From: Gibbula magus
Lineage: Eukaryota; Mollusca; Gastropoda; Trochida; Trochidae
Assembly: GCA_936450465.1 (NCBI GenBank)
Contig: OW388291.1
Coordinates: forward strand, 32,340,656-32,404,655
Length of the DNA: 64,000 nt
Reading direction: 5' to 3'
Shown here piece by piece: positions 22,227 to 33,896 of the stretch. The first letter of the stretch is position 1. Every line of letters begins with the position of its first letter. A program made the translations under genes and the position numbers. The notes beneath the pieces are model-generated. The model was not told the origin of the DNA, did no database searches, and was given only the letters and a program-made list of their open reading frames with translations.

Positions 22227-22487
22227 CTATTCATCACACAGCTCTGAGAGTTTGAAGACTTTAACACAGCTGTCCTCTTCTTGTGAAACGTACAACTTTT
22301 CCCCGAGGACGAAGACTTCACCATTGTCACATTTAGAGACATAGGAACAATGGCTATGAAGTCGGTTAGCACATTTTTTGCAGCATAGTGTACTACACAG
22401 CGCACACCAATATTCAATTACCTTTGGCTCTGCAGTTTTCTGACTTTGTTTCCCAAATGGACCCGGATCCACGGGGCTACTCGTCAT
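22227..22487 (-). CDS. Small B-box-like zinc-finger ORF
   Basis: 86-residue minus-strand frame from ATG at 22487. Residues of about 33-52 hold the pattern C-x2-C-x4-C-x2-C-x4-H-x-H-C (WCALCSTLCCKKCANRLHSHC). This fits the metal-binding spacing of B-box zinc fingers found in TRIM-type proteins, though the first ligands are atypical. It starts 13 bp outside the left arm of the inverted duplication, whose promoter-like motifs point toward it. No RING, coiled coil or C-terminal domain is present, so it is either a gene fragment, a first exon or a very small protein. The frame extends upstream into the arm without an ATG. Confidence 0.38.
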   Translation of the reverse strand: MTSSPVDPGPFGKQSQKTAEPKVIEYWCALCSTLCCKKCANRLHSHCSYVSKCDNGEVFVLGEKLYVSQEEDSCVKVFKLSELCDE

Positions 22488-22591
22488 GCTTAGATTAACC
22501 ACAGGAATTTGAGGATACCCAAGATCTCAATGTAAACAATGTATATAAAAGTATCCACACCCCCTCTATACAATAGGCTAAAGGAGCGACA

Positions 22592-22840
22592 CCCGCCATC
22601 TTGGCAACTCTCGGTTGCGTTTTTGCACCTCTCGACTCGATCACATTCGTGGCTTATATTTCAAAACATACACAGCGACATATAACAAAACTTACCGCCG
22701 ATCCTTTATTAGGTTTCATACTAATTGGACATGGGCAACTTTTTGTTAACTTACTTACTTTTCGCCCCAAATTACGCTGCTAAGTCCATTCTACCTGCAA
22801 ACAACATCGAACTACAACTCGCTCAGACGGAAGTGACGTC
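22592..22840 (-). promoter_or_regulatory. Promoter-like motif pair, left arm (pointing left)
   Basis: ACGGAAGTGACGTCAC at 22825-22840 combines an ETS site (CGGAAGT) with a full CRE (TGACGTCA). On the minus strand, CCAAGATGGCGGG at 22592-22604 fits the YY1 consensus, in the orientation found just downstream of start sites. The order and spacing imply minus-strand transcription toward the B-box ORF. Inference from motifs only. Confidence 0.5.
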
Positions 22841-23668
22841 ACTATACTGACTTGAATGCGATCTTCACTCCCTCTCAGCTATATAACATTGCATCTCAAC
22901 ACCTACTTTTTAATTTTAGCCTAAACCAATTTATCTAATTTTATTTTTACAGCAGACAGAAAGACACCTTTCCTTATGTAAGTCATGGATGAAATATGGA
23001 TAACAAATTCTTTGTATAAATTACAATATCCCTATTCAAATAATTTAAATTTCAAACTAAAAACAAATTAATTTTCAAACAAAATTAATCAGTCTTTTCT
23101 CGTTTATGTCCTTGAAATAATAAAGGTAATACTGACAATAACATATCATCACATACAAAAATCCTTTCAAAAATTATATTTTCTATTTCTTGTCATTTAG
23201 ATAATGATTATATGTATAACTTCATTTGTATTAGTTATTATCAGGAGTGTTGGCATATCAGTATATTTTGGGGTTTGTTGTCATTATGTCGGTGTTTTTT
23301 TGGAAGCGTAACGAGGTTTCATATTTCCAAGCAAAAATAACACTGCTAATGTTAAAGTCGCCATAACAACCCATGTGATACACGTGATGCACGTGCTTCT
23401 TCTTCAAGCTACCCTTGTCACACATTACTGAATGTGACGATTGCTTTATAAACAACGTTTCTAAATGTCCTGGGAATATAAAAAACTATTGCTTGTTTAA
23501 TGTACTTATTATTGAGATAAGACCAACAAATTATGAAAATTATTCCATTATCTGTAGCAAAAGTTATGATCGCTTGCCCCGGTGTAAAAATCTACATGTT
23601 AACACGGTTGCATGCTTTGTATCTAAATATAGCTGAGAGGGAGTGAAGATCGCATTCAAGTCAGTATA

Positions 23669-23919
23669 GTGACGTCACTTCCGTCTGAGCGAGTTGTAGT
23701 TCGATGTTGTTTGCAGGTAGAATGGACTTAGCAGCGTAATTTGGGGCGAAAAGTAAGTAAGTTAACAAAAAGTTGCCCATGTCCAATTAGTATGAAATCT
23801 AATAAAGGATCGGCGGTAAGTTTTGTTATATGTCGCTGTGTATGTTTTGAAATATAAGCCACGAATGTGATCGAGTCGAGAGGTGCAAAAACGCAACCGA
23901 GAGTTGCCAAGATGGCGGG
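23669..23919 (+). promoter_or_regulatory. Promoter-like motif pair, right arm (pointing right)
   Basis: Mirror image of the left-arm motifs: GTGACGTCACTTCCGT at 23669-23684 and CCAAGATGGCGGG at 23907-23919. It would drive + strand transcription out of the arm. An 88-codon frame starts at an ATG in the YY1-like site (the usual ATGGCGG overlap) and ends at 24133; I cannot say it is translated. Confidence 0.45.
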
Positions 23920-24299
23920 TGTCGCTCCTTTAGCCTATTGTATAGAGGGGGTGTGGATACTTTTATATACATTGTTTACATTGAGATCTTGGGTATCCTC
24001 AAATTCCTGTGCTTCACACCAGTCTCTTGGGAGTGTCGACATCTTCCCTTCTTCCCACGGCAAGGTGAAAACGTATCGAAATAAATTCATTCCGGAGAGA
24101 GATGATTTGAAAATCATTTCGTTACGCCCGTGACGTTGTGAAGATGACATCTTCCTGGCTGTGACCAGTTGGCTGCTTTTTCCTATCTGAAATGAAAAGA
24201 TATATAACAACATAATATAAAACATATTGACTTATTTATAACATAATATGTGTAAATATAATAGATATATATTATGTCAATGATAAATATGATTATTAC

Positions 24300-24640
24300 C
24301 AACGTGGTACTTCGTAAAAGGGTTTCATAACAAACTGTTATGACACATATGTATCATAACACCTTCAAGTAATTTGATTGGCCAAGGATGACCTTTGACA
24401 CTGCCCGGACTACTTTATTCATTCATAAAACGAACGTGAATTCATTCATGAATTACAAGTATTTTACGACGACACTTATAATTAAAATTAATCTTATATG
24501 ATTCAGGAACTCGTACTCACCGCAATGCTTGATTTTAATGAATAATTAACAAATAGACTACACCATGACTAGAGCAGAGCTAATAAGCATTAGTTTATAA
24601 TGCAGCAAGAGTGTTTGCTCTCAATCTTTCCGTTGGGAAT
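24300..24640 (+). repeat. Dispersed repeat, inverted copy at 41965-42290
   Basis: Shares with 41965-42290 (reverse complement) the stretches GAATTCACGTTCGTTTTATGAAT, TTTCATAACAAACTGTTATGA-type ends and CTACACCATGACTAGAGCAGAGC. The two copies lie about 17.5 kb apart in opposite orientation. Confidence 0.75.
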
Positions 24641-24806
24641 GACATTGCAACACACGCTCAGTATCTCGGTGAAAATAACGTGTTTGTAACGGTACATGGT
24701 GAATTTATACTCACAAGGCAAAAATAACCGAAGGAAAGCCATTTCAACATCGATGTTCATCTAAAACTTACATTTAGTGAGGTTATTTTAGCTTGTTTAC
24801 ACATTC

Positions 24807-24885
24807 ACGGTGTACAATCCCATACAGTCCGAACCGGATATAGTTCGCTGTACGCTCGTTCAGCGGTTCATAGCTCTGTCAAGTG
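24807..24885 (+). repeat. Dispersed repeat, inverted copy at 27913-27995
   Basis: GTGTACAATCCCATACAG and CCGGATATAGTTCGCTGTAC recur as reverse complement at 27913-27995. Confidence 0.75.
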
Positions 24886-25599
24886 ATTGTTGTTCGTTGG
24901 ATTAAATAGGTAATTTTAAGTCATTATACAGCATTACAAGGTATGCAAATAGGCTACCCTTCATCAACTACAGTGTATAAGTTTGTGAGAAATAGTTGTA
25001 TGTTGATAAAAACACATTATTTTCATTACGAACACATCGTGCCAAATTTGACAAGCCCATGCGTTTTCGATTTTATTCACGTTTACAATCATGCTGCTCA
25101 AAATGTATCTAAAGATTGAATTCCTAATAGATTGTACCATGTATGTGTAGAATTTGAAGTTTCAAAGATTTCTAGATATGAAGATATCAAAGATTTTAGC
25201 AGCAACAATGCAGCATTAATGTACTGGTTCATAGCCGAAGCGTAGTGTATCGCTATATGGAACATAGCCCGTAATTCAATAACGTCATGAAATCTGATTT
25301 TGTTCAAAAGGTGTCTTATTGACATATTAACCACCATTTAACGTGTTAATATGTTGTCCCAGCATATGTTCAAGATATATCACACACCATGACGAGTCTC
25401 GTATATCAATGTTCTTGGCAAAGATATGACGGGAATTAAAGTTGTCATAATGGTCTTGGGAATTACAGTTTTTTCTAAGTATAACTTGCACTTTCATTGG
25501 TTGACGGACGTATTTTACACCCATTTATCAATCAATTACTTAGTTGTACTATTTTAGGTCAATCACATAGATCATCAATTCTGAACATATCTATTTCAA
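24886..25599 (+). other. Intergenic, nothing seen
   Basis: No gene or clear repeat recognised. Confidence 0.4.
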
Positions 25600-25954
25600 A
25601 GGGGCAGTAGCACGTTTTTTTCAAAATTTATTTTTTCAAATTTCTTATTTATTATGATAGTTTGTGCCATTTAAATTTATTTTAGAGGGTATAACATCGT
25701 ATTACACAAAGCAATTATCAGTAGTAGTAATAACGAAGTTGCGTTTAAAGCAAAAATTGCATGGCGGCCATTTAATTGTGAACACATTTTATTATTTCGA
25801 GAGACAGAAATGATTCCAATGGCTTTTCTTAGCCATTTACACTCATTTATAACTTGATTTTACGAAAAGAAAAGGGTATTTTATGATTGGTGAAATTATT
25901 GTTCAAATACATTTCATCGACTTATTTGAGCGAAAAAAACGTGCTACTGCCCCT
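25600..25954. mobile_element. TTAA-flanked MITE
   Basis: Same family as 6857-7157, 7477-7827 and 58509-58858. Ends AGGGGCAGTAGCACGTTTTT and complement; right flank TTAA, left flank TCAA (one change). Shares the internal 'aaaattgcatggcggccatt' segment. Confidence 0.88.
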
Positions 25955-27079
25955 TTAAGTCAGAAGTCAGAAATACATAATAAATAGTTAACCATGTTCA
26001 ATCCTTGCTTCCGAGAGTGTATTTACAGTACTAAATTTGCTCGGGGAAGCGGCATGCACGAGTTCATCGTGACTGTCGTAACCTCATTAATTTGTGACGT
26101 CGTTTATTATGACGTAATTACATTCCTATCTTGCAACTGCTCGATTGCCGGTTCACTATTTGCTAATATGTTTCTCATTCAGCGACAATATTTACAATAT
26201 AAACAAGTTTTTTCTTATTATTTAAGATTCATTTTGGGAATAAAATTCAACAATTACATAATAATGTTACTGAAAAAAAAGAGCGTAAGTAGCATTTATG
26301 TTTATATTTTAAATATTTAGATGCCCGCATCTTGAAGGTGTAAGAAGTTTATGAATGGGGTAGGAGTACAATTTGTAGTTTACAGTCTAATCTATAAGGT
26401 CGTGAATCTAATTTTCGATTTTTAGGCATTAAAATGATCTTGGCTAAGAAAAATAATAATCAACTCGGTGCTCGAAATTACGAATTATTTTCCCTTGTGA
26501 ATTATTATGTCAAACTCAAAGCTCGGGGTTTATCAGAATAATTAACACGGGGCAGATAAACCGTATAATTCATCGCAACTCTTTGATTATTCTTATATAC
26601 ATTCAGAATTCAAGGAATTTACAGAAAGTTGATTTGAGAATCAGTTGGAACGTACATTCACCTTTGGAAGTTTCCTTCTGACACTGCTGCAGTTATTTTT
26701 TGTGCCAGAGATGATTTTAAAAAAACCCAACCAACTCTCCAAAAACGTTTGGTAACATCACTGTATGTCATCTGGACGGTGTTGCAATTGTGGAGCGAAA
26801 ACCAATATACGACTTTGAAAAATAGCATTGAAAATGACCAGTCTTGAACATTTCAGTTCTGTCATGGTACCTCAATCTAAGCTCTCACAAAGAGATCACA
26901 ATTGTCGGGGAAGTCTCTGATTCGTCATTCTCTTCCCACAGAGGTTACTCAGAACCTAACCTCTGTTCTAGAAGGCCAATGGTCAATGATGATTTTGAAA
27001 TCATTTGTGTGAAAGAAACTTTCTCATTCCCTGTTTGAAAGTCACAATAGCAGCAGACGGAATTGAATTCAAGGTCACA
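25955..27079 (+). other. Intergenic, nothing certain
   Basis: A 108-codon frame at 25994-26320 shows hydrophobic, low-complexity composition and no recognised domain; not called. Confidence 0.4.
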
Positions 27080-27470
27080 TATACCAAACGTTAATAAAGA
27101 CGTTATTCTATCGAGAAGTACTGACAGCCGAAAATTGACATTTTTATGTTGGTCGACTCAGTATACTGACAATATAATTGTAAAAGTAGTGATTTCTGAT
27201 CGAAAAACGGACAATGCACCGCGACTGACGCGTATCAAACAGTCAAACATAATTTTCTTGAAACTTATTTACAACAAATAAAAAGACAAATTTGGGTTGC
27301 TAATGTTAAATAAGTGATATAACTACCTAGCATGTAAATCGGACGTTTAGTTTCGGTTTCGGTACATGTATAATGATTTTTCTCCATTTTAATTGTTAAA
27401 ACTAGTAACTAAATAAAACAAAAACCCATATGAAACAATGGATGCACCTGTAACAAAATAACCTAAAATT
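27080..27470 (-). repeat. Dispersed repeat, inverted copy at 59740-60100
   Basis: Reverse complement shares TTTTCGATCAGAAATCACTA and ACATCCATTGT-type stretches with the insertion inside the MITE of copy B. Being outside the gene duplication, it is an independent insertion of the same element. Confidence 0.7.
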
Positions 27471-27912
27471 TTTAATTAAGAGTGTCTATTTATAATCGAA
27501 AAAGCAACCATGCACTAACATACTGGAACTATAAACCATACATTGATTTATGTTGGAAGTGCTAAAAACCAACTGTATTGGCGGCTATCAAACTGTATGG
27601 TAATGGCACATAGGTGGGTGACGTTTTGCCCTCGTGTCAAAACAACTAATGCTCTATATTAACTATGTTAAAGACCATCTGTAAGTTTAATAATCATATA
27701 TTGCATATGTTATCAGGTTGTATCCATAAAGTACATAATATGAGAGCATTTCGACATTTCGTGGTGTGCTTAGCGGAAGAGCAAGATCGGCAATGCGTTT
27801 TAGAATATCGCAGTTAATTCTTGTGTATAAGTATAAGAAGAAGTATTTTGCAAATTTGTGTGCGTGAATTATACTCACACAAATAGGAAACGAGAAAAAG
27901 CAACCCGTGTCA
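27471..27912 (+). other. Intergenic, nothing seen
   Basis: No gene recognised. Confidence 0.4.
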
Positions 27913-28025
27913 ACATAGCTATGAACCAATGAACGAGCGTACAGCGAACTATATCCGGTTTGCACTGTATGGGATTGTACACTGTGTATAAGTGAAAGCG
28001 GCGTTAAACCATAACTCAACTCACC
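27913..28025 (-). repeat. Dispersed repeat with SINE-type tail
   Basis: Inverted copy of 24807-24885, followed by 'gcggcgttaaaccataactcaactcac', the tail signature of the SINE family at 29431. Confidence 0.65.
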
Positions 28026-28033
28026 CCACCATC

Positions 28034-28340
28034 ATTTGGGGAATGCACAGACACCAGTCGATTTGGGTCGATACGAGGTATATAATTTTTGGGGGATAAC
28101 ATCTTGTTTATACCTAGAGTCTTCAAATTCGGTACCAGTCATCATTAGGGGAATACGCAGACATCAGTCGATTTCGGTGACCTTGACCTCATTGTCAAGG
28201 TCAATGCGAGACTTTGAAATCAATGGGGTAAAAATATTGTTAGCACGATATCTCATGAACTGCTGCACCTAGCGTCTTCATTTGGGAAGTATGCAGACAC
28301 CAGTCGATTCGGATGACCTTGACCTTATTTTCAAGGTCAA
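28034..28340. repeat. Tandem block with 'tgaccttgacct' motifs
   Basis: Three diverged units starting near 28034, 28148 and 28284, each with 'GCAGACACCAGTCGATT'; the last two continue to 'TGACCTTGACCT...TTCAAGGTCAA'. No ORF. Confidence 0.75.
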
Positions 28341-29223
28341 TACGAGACTTTGATCAATTTTAAAGGTAAAATATCATGAAAGAAATAAAATTGTTAGCAC
28401 AAGATGTTGTCGGCATAATGTACGTTCATCGTTGCCGTAGGATGTTAGTACACCAACAAGAAAGCCGTATTTCATTCTTCTATCTCGGCTGCTTAAGGAG
28501 ATCTAAATACAACGAAAATGTACCCGTGTTTCTTTCAGAACTGAGCTGACAGTCCTTCATGAATTTAAGTTAAGAGGAACTTAAGTCGTGTTCATCATTG
28601 GTTGAGTAAGGTATCTGACATTATACACCAAATGCATGGGGAATCTGCACCAGAATTGTTTATACCAGAATTATACACAGCTGGAAGAAAAGCGCATCCT
28701 ATATATTTATGGTATTTAACGTTTTATACAAGCCATAGTCTTTATGTGATTTTGCCCTATCTCTTAAAAATATAAAAAGTATATGAAATGCTCAAAAAGA
28801 AATATTTTGATGTACATTATTCATGAGTAAAGGTATATGCACTTTCTTTCTTGTTTTGTATTGAAAGCTGTTTGTCTATCCGTATTCCATGCAGTTTGAT
28901 AATTCGAATACGTCAAACTTTTAGCGCAGTCCATGTTACAGTTTTTGACTGGTTGGTCACCCTGAAGTGTTATACTACCTATGTAAATGACACTACTTGG
29001 AAACTCGACAGTGGTGCTTTTATATATAACTTTCTGGACATAAATGCATTTTTGGTGACACATTTAATTAAAGAAGATCGTGTCATTTTTGTGTAAGACA
29101 AAGTGAGCTTTTGTTTACAGTGAAGCCCTATTTCTTTCTCGTTTTGTTTAATACAATTTCCTGAAAGTATTATTCGGAGGCATGTGACAGAATCGGTCAG
29201 AATAGAATGAATGACTCTGTAAG
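28341..29223 (+). other. Intergenic, nothing seen
   Basis: No gene or clear repeat recognised. Confidence 0.4.
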
Positions 29224-29378
29224 CACAGGGGCTTGTATTGTCGAAACTAGCTAGCGATTACAAAGAATATGAAGTCGACGATCCAGCCCTATATACTACT
29301 TCTTTTATAGTATATGGGGCTGGATCGTCGAATTCATATTCTTTGTAATCGCTAGTTTTGACAATACAAGCCCCTGTG
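29224..29378. mobile_element. 155-bp near-perfect hairpin (foldback MITE)
   Basis: CACAGGGGCTTGTATTGTCG at the left and its complement at the right, with arms of about 70 bp and a loop of about 15 bp (TATACTACTTCTTTTATA). Only a few mismatches, so it is probably young. Confidence 0.9.
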
Positions 29379-29430
29379 TCTGTAAGTGATAGTTATACCT
29401 ATGCTTTTCCGAGTGTTTGATACACCTAGG

Positions 29431-29725
29431 GGGCGGGATAGCGCAGTTGTTAGTGCGTTCGGCTTCGGATCAAGAGCTCTGGGGTTCGAACCCCGGGTCA
29501 CGGCAACTTTTGTCTGCAGTAGAGAACTGTTCTACACGCAGTAAGGTTTGGGTGCAATGCAACACTGAATTTCAGCGTAGTACCACCCATAGTTCGCTAG
29601 TTCCAGTCGATGATCGCAGGTTTCACAGCAAAGCATAGCCACGTGGCGTTGCGGGCTTTCTCCCTGCCATAATACTGGCAGCCGTGAAATACTCTTGAAG
29701 GCAGCGTTAAACCCCAACTCACTGA
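29431..29725 (+). mobile_element. tRNA-derived SINE
   Basis: The tRNA-like head has a polymerase III box A (TAGCGCAGTTGT, 29439-29450) and box B (GGTTCGAACCC, 29483-29493). The body is unrelated to tRNA. The tail 'gaaggcagcgttaaaccccaactcact' ends the element. Transcribed by RNA polymerase III and mobilised by a LINE in trans. Not a tRNA gene: the acceptor stem does not pair. Confidence 0.85.
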
Positions 29726-29965
29726 CCCTATTAAGATTTAAGACAAAGTCATTAGTCATGTGTGGCTGAGGGTATATTGAGGTAAGTGTAGTTGTGTTTA
29801 GAAAAGTGGAGTTGTATTAAGAAAAGAATCTAAGTGTATTGGGTAAAGTATTGGTAAAGTACGAACAAACTAAGTCGCATCTACTGAAAGTACAAAGATA
29901 TCCCATGGCAACGTGCTAAAGTTGGGTACATGTACCGGTATAACCGTCAGCACACGGTATGATTG

Positions 29966-31110
29966 CCTCCCAAAACTTCTACATGCCAAAACTTCTACAT
30001 GCCAATACTTCTACATGCCAAAACTCCTACAAAAAGTGAGGGCAGAATTATGCAATTACCTATTTTATAATGGAAAAGCTCAGGATATGTTTTAATGTAA
30101 TTTGCCAAAACGTCTACAGCCGATTGAAGAGGGGGGTAGAGGATTACTGGAGTAGAAGATTAACAGGTCAAGCTTATTACTCACTTAGGAAGATGACAGA
30201 GTATTTGTGTTTATTAATATTTATATATATTATATATTATATATAAATATAAATATTTTGTTTAATTTTTCGTACGTCACATACGAAACTTTTCGCAATT
30301 GTTACAATTGTTATCCAGATTATACATGGAAAGGAGAATTTATAAACGGGGATATATACCCCTATATATTTATCTCTCCCCGTGACGTTGAGAGAATTTA
30401 TACATTATAACATATAACATACATTATAACAAGAAACAATTTCATATACCAATAACTGAATATGTTGCTCGCCGCTAATGGCTGCAATACTGCCGAAGCG
30501 GCGTTAAACAATAACACACTCACTCACTGAATATGTTCAATTTCACACAATCTATGTAAAAACGCTTGCCTAAGTCAATAAATGAACAAATAGAATCCAC
30601 AATTTTTAAGTTAGTCTCATAAGATAAGTCATTGTTACCACAGCTTTCATATTGAACAAATTAACATAATAATAGCTCTTTGATCTAATGCGTGAATAGT
30701 TTGATAGTGCATAATGGTAGTATAATGTGAAAAGAGACTGTTATGACAAATACCGATCTCATAAAATACATAATTTAAAAATTATATATACACATATATA
30801 GATATCAAGTTGTAAACTGTTAGATAACAGACATGTATGAATAAAATACAAAAATGTATCACAAAATGTAAGATCTATATAAATACTTCCATGTATAAAA
30901 ACAAAACTAAACGCTGTATAGGAAACAGTTTCTTCTTTTTAAATAGAAGTGCAGATTTTGACAGCTAAATGACATATCACATGTGATATGTATGTCTATT
31001 ATTTACTCGTAGCCAAAGTTTTGGCACGTTAATCAGACCATGTGCAGTGGACCCTGAACTGTGTTGTTTTAGTCTGTAGAAGTTTTGGCAGCTAGATGTT
31101 TTGGGAGGTT
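29966..31110. mobile_element. Possible element with inverted ends rich in 'aaaacttctac'
   Basis: The left end has four 16-bp units (CCAAAACTTCTACATG) starting at CCTCCCAAAACTTCTAC. The right end at 31072-31108 is the complement (GTAGAAGTTTTGGCAG...GTTTTGGGAGG). The same right end recurs at 38212-38248. Between them there is AT-rich sequence with a short palindrome (30218-30250). Classification open. Confidence 0.45.
30470..30530 (+). repeat. SINE tail fragment
   Basis: 'actgccgaagcggcgttaaacaataac' followed by ACTCACTCACT, the 3' signature of the SINE at 29431. Confidence 0.7.
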
Positions 31111-31915
31111 ACCCACGGGATCCACAAACATGTGTACACAATCCTACTGTACCGACAGCAACCAACATGACCAGTGGGTACATGTAGTCGATTTATTCAA
31201 GAAAAAGAAAATACAATGTAATTACGTTTATATATCTTCCACAAGTCAGACCTTAAGTAAGATTTACGGACATCAGCAACTCTATCTAGGAAAACAAAGT
31301 GCATAGACCTTGAATAAACGTTATATATATCGTAATCAAGCTAATTGGCAAAAAGAAAAATAAGCTAGGTTGAGTAATTTATGAGTTCATTGTATGGATA
31401 TTCAGTAAATGTAGGTGAGAGATGTGACACTAGAAATCCAGTGATTTACTACGCCGGCTGTTGCTAACCGGCGTCCGAATGTTGGTGAACTTAAAGCTTT
31501 GACAGAATATGCAAACGAATATACGTTTCTACATGGCTCTGTACGTAACACGATTCTCCATGATTCATTCAACTGAACATTGCAGTTTATTGACTGAGAC
31601 GAAAACTATCATATTGCTTGATATGAATAATAACTAATTATTACCTGGATAGATAGACTATATCACAATCCGTACCTGTACCATTGTCAGAACAATTGGC
31701 AGTAAGGGAACACATAATGATGTTTGCCCATTATGTATCTTTCGTCCATATGCTGTTTGCAGATTAGCAGAAATACTGGATATTATCAATATTCTGCGTT
31801 TCTGTTAGTGTTACAAATATATGCTCAGAATGGCATCAACTGCTCTTTCTGGCTATACATATTCATTTCTAATTTGTTTTGTGAAATAATGTTCAGTAAA
31901 ATAGTACGTTTTTGA
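30767..31915. repeat. Long direct repeat, left copy (R1)
   Basis: Near-identical to 37895-39205, from CATAATTTAAAAATTATAT to TTCAGTAAAAT, on either side of the DIRS element. R1 lacks the 121-bp insertion of R2; its empty site is ATTACCTGGATA at 31640-31651. Confidence 0.92.
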
Positions 31916-32149
31916 TTAACATAATTATTTATGCTTACCTGTTGACTAGACCTACTATGCCTACCTCCTCTCAAGGTATGCTATTTCAACGTTAACACAG
32001 ACGAAACATAAACAGTGGAGTAGGGGATGCGTATAATCGAAAAGGTTAAAAGCGAAGCTAAAGAACACAAACAACAGACAAGGAGCAAACAATGCGAACA
32101 AAGTTTATTACAATGAGCATCATAAAACCTGCGGGAACAAAACTCCTAA

Positions 32150-33140
32150 GAGGACTGTCCCTTTCTCGGTCTGGTCGGGGGACCACCTTCGCCTGATCGA
32201 AACCCTGTGGACCCAGCGAAGGAGGAGGCAAATCAGCGGCCTTGTACGCATCAATGACTGCCGACCTCAGGTACACCCCAAACGCTCGCTTGTCTAGCTC
32301 TTTGGTACTCCTCGGCGAGTGAGGCAAGAACAGACGACGCCTGCCATCCCTCAGCCTGCAGGTACTCTGCATGCACGTACACCCTCAACGCCCTAACAGG
32401 ACACAGAGAGAGATCCATCTCTCCTGAGTCAGAACCCAGAGCCGGAATAGAGAAAGGTACGCCCAGCCTCATCACCTAGTTGGTTTTTGCAGACAAAGTC
32501 GAGAGCTGAACCAAGTATGGCTGACCCCCCCTCCCTGACCTCAAAACGTAGAAGGTCCGCCTGCAACGCATGGATTTCAGAAATGCGAGTTGTGGAGGCC
32601 ATGGCCACCAGAAAAATGACCTTGATGGTGAGAGGGAGGATGGGTACGTCGGAGAGCGGTTAATACCTATCGGAGCTAAGATGGTTGAGCACAATGGCTA
32701 AGTCCCACTCAGGTGGACGAAGCTTAGTCCTGCCGTCAACAGAACTGAAGGTTTTAATGAGGCCCTTGAGGACCGACACATCTAACCCTGGCGACCTCTT
32801 CCTGAGAACGGAGAGGATAGCAGACATGTTGGTATTAATTGATGACTCATCAAGATGCCCGGAGTTGCGTAGGTATACCAACTACTCCGCCACCTGAGGA
32901 ACTGAGGCCTCTGCCGGGATGAAATCCCTCTGAACACAGAATGAGGCGAAGGCCTGCCACTGGAAATCATAGAGTTTCCTAGTGGTCTTCCTATGAGAGG
33001 TAGCTATGGCATTGGCGACGCACCTTGGGTATCCACTGCTCCTTAGCCCTCTCTTAATACAAGCCAAGCGTGAAGGCAGAACACCTGAGGGTTCTTGTGT
33101 AACCTTCCGCTTGGCCTGCTGAGGAGCAGATCCCTCCGCA
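32150..33140 (-). pseudogene. DIRS tyrosine recombinase remnant
   Basis: The start lies in the end of the frame 33985-32882 (HRKTTRKLYDFQWQAFASFC resembles the recombinase's DNA-binding N-terminal domain). After a stop at 32879-32881 it goes on to MSAILSVLRKRSPGLD and, past another stop, TTRISEIHAL, which contains the first catalytic Arg of the family's 'R-[IV]-S-E' box. Further frames around 32475-32160 contain LCPVRALRVYVHAEYLQ. I do not find the HxxR box or the catalytic Tyr. Inactive. Confidence 0.72.
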
Positions 33141-33855
33141 ACTTTATCGGAACAGGTTCCTGAAGACAGAGTCGCCACGGTCGGGCTGGCCACCACGGGG
33201 GGACCAGAAGAAGACGAAGAACCCGAGTTGTCCCTATCTTGGCTACAACTTGGGAGAGGATGGCCGGCGGCGGAAAAGCATAGGTGTCCATCCCCTCCCA
33301 CTCTAGCGATTGCGCGTCTAAGACATAGGTCGGTAACTGGTGATTTAGACATGTCACGAACAGGTCTATTAGAGGAGTGCCGAATTGAAGACACAACCCC
33401 TTGAAAACCACCGGATTCAGTTGCCACTCCGTCGGGGGAGGGGAATCTGGTCGCGACAGTGCATCCGCCAAGATGTTTTTGGCACCTGGAATGTGGACTG
33501 CTCGAATGTCCAGGTCCACCTCGTCCACCAGTTCGAACAGCTGGAGCGACACGCGTAGCAGAGACTCTGCCCTGGTGGACTCTGGCTTGTTGATCGACCA
33601 AGCAGCTGCTGAACTGTCCGTGTGGACTAGCAGACACTGACCTCGCAAACATGTCTGCCAGTGCTGAATAGCTAGACGAACTGCGTCCAACTCGAGGACG
33701 TTGATGTGCTGGTTCTGGTCCGACTGAGAACAGACCCCCGTGACCTGCTCGTGACCCATATGCGCCCCCCATCCCTGGGTGGAGGCGTCCACAAACAGGT
33801 GAGATGAGGAGAGACGTGGGCGAAGATGAACTCCGGAGAACACACTCTCGTCCAC
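33043..33855 (-). pseudogene. DIRS RNase H domain region
   Basis: The minus-strand frame of 270 codons reads LFVDASTQGWGAH (first Asp), INVLELDAVRLAIQHW (the Glu), VHTDSSAAAWSINK (second Asp) and ILADALSR, the RNase H pattern of DIRS polymerases. A second segment (DAQSLEWEGMDTYAFPP) matches the linker that follows in DIRS. It is cut off from the RT by a stop and frame break near 33860. Confidence 0.82.
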
Positions 33856-33896
33856 CCGCCATTAAGCCAGGAAACGATGGAGATCTGTGGTTAAAG

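Larger units (their letters stand above)
22500..24011. repeat. Inverted duplication: two 385-bp arms, 742-bp spacer
   Basis: 22500-22884 and 23627-24011 are reverse complements of each other with very few differences (one changes Gly to Asp in an otherwise identical 60-codon frame present in both arms). The outer edges lack an obvious target duplication and do not match known transposon ends. Each arm carries an ETS/CRE composite and a YY1-like site. It may be a transposon with long terminal repeats or an inverted duplication of a promoter; the sequence alone does not decide. Confidence 0.9.

Noticed and set aside
22601..22783. 60-codon frame, repeated at 23728-23910
   Set aside because: Lies in the promoter-like inverted arms; duplicated only because the arms are. 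No domain.
25994..26320. 108-codon hydrophobic frame
   Set aside because: AT-rich composition, no recognised family, no splice context.
29431..29505. tRNA gene
   Set aside because: Has boxes A and B but no pairing acceptor stem and continues into a SINE body and tail.
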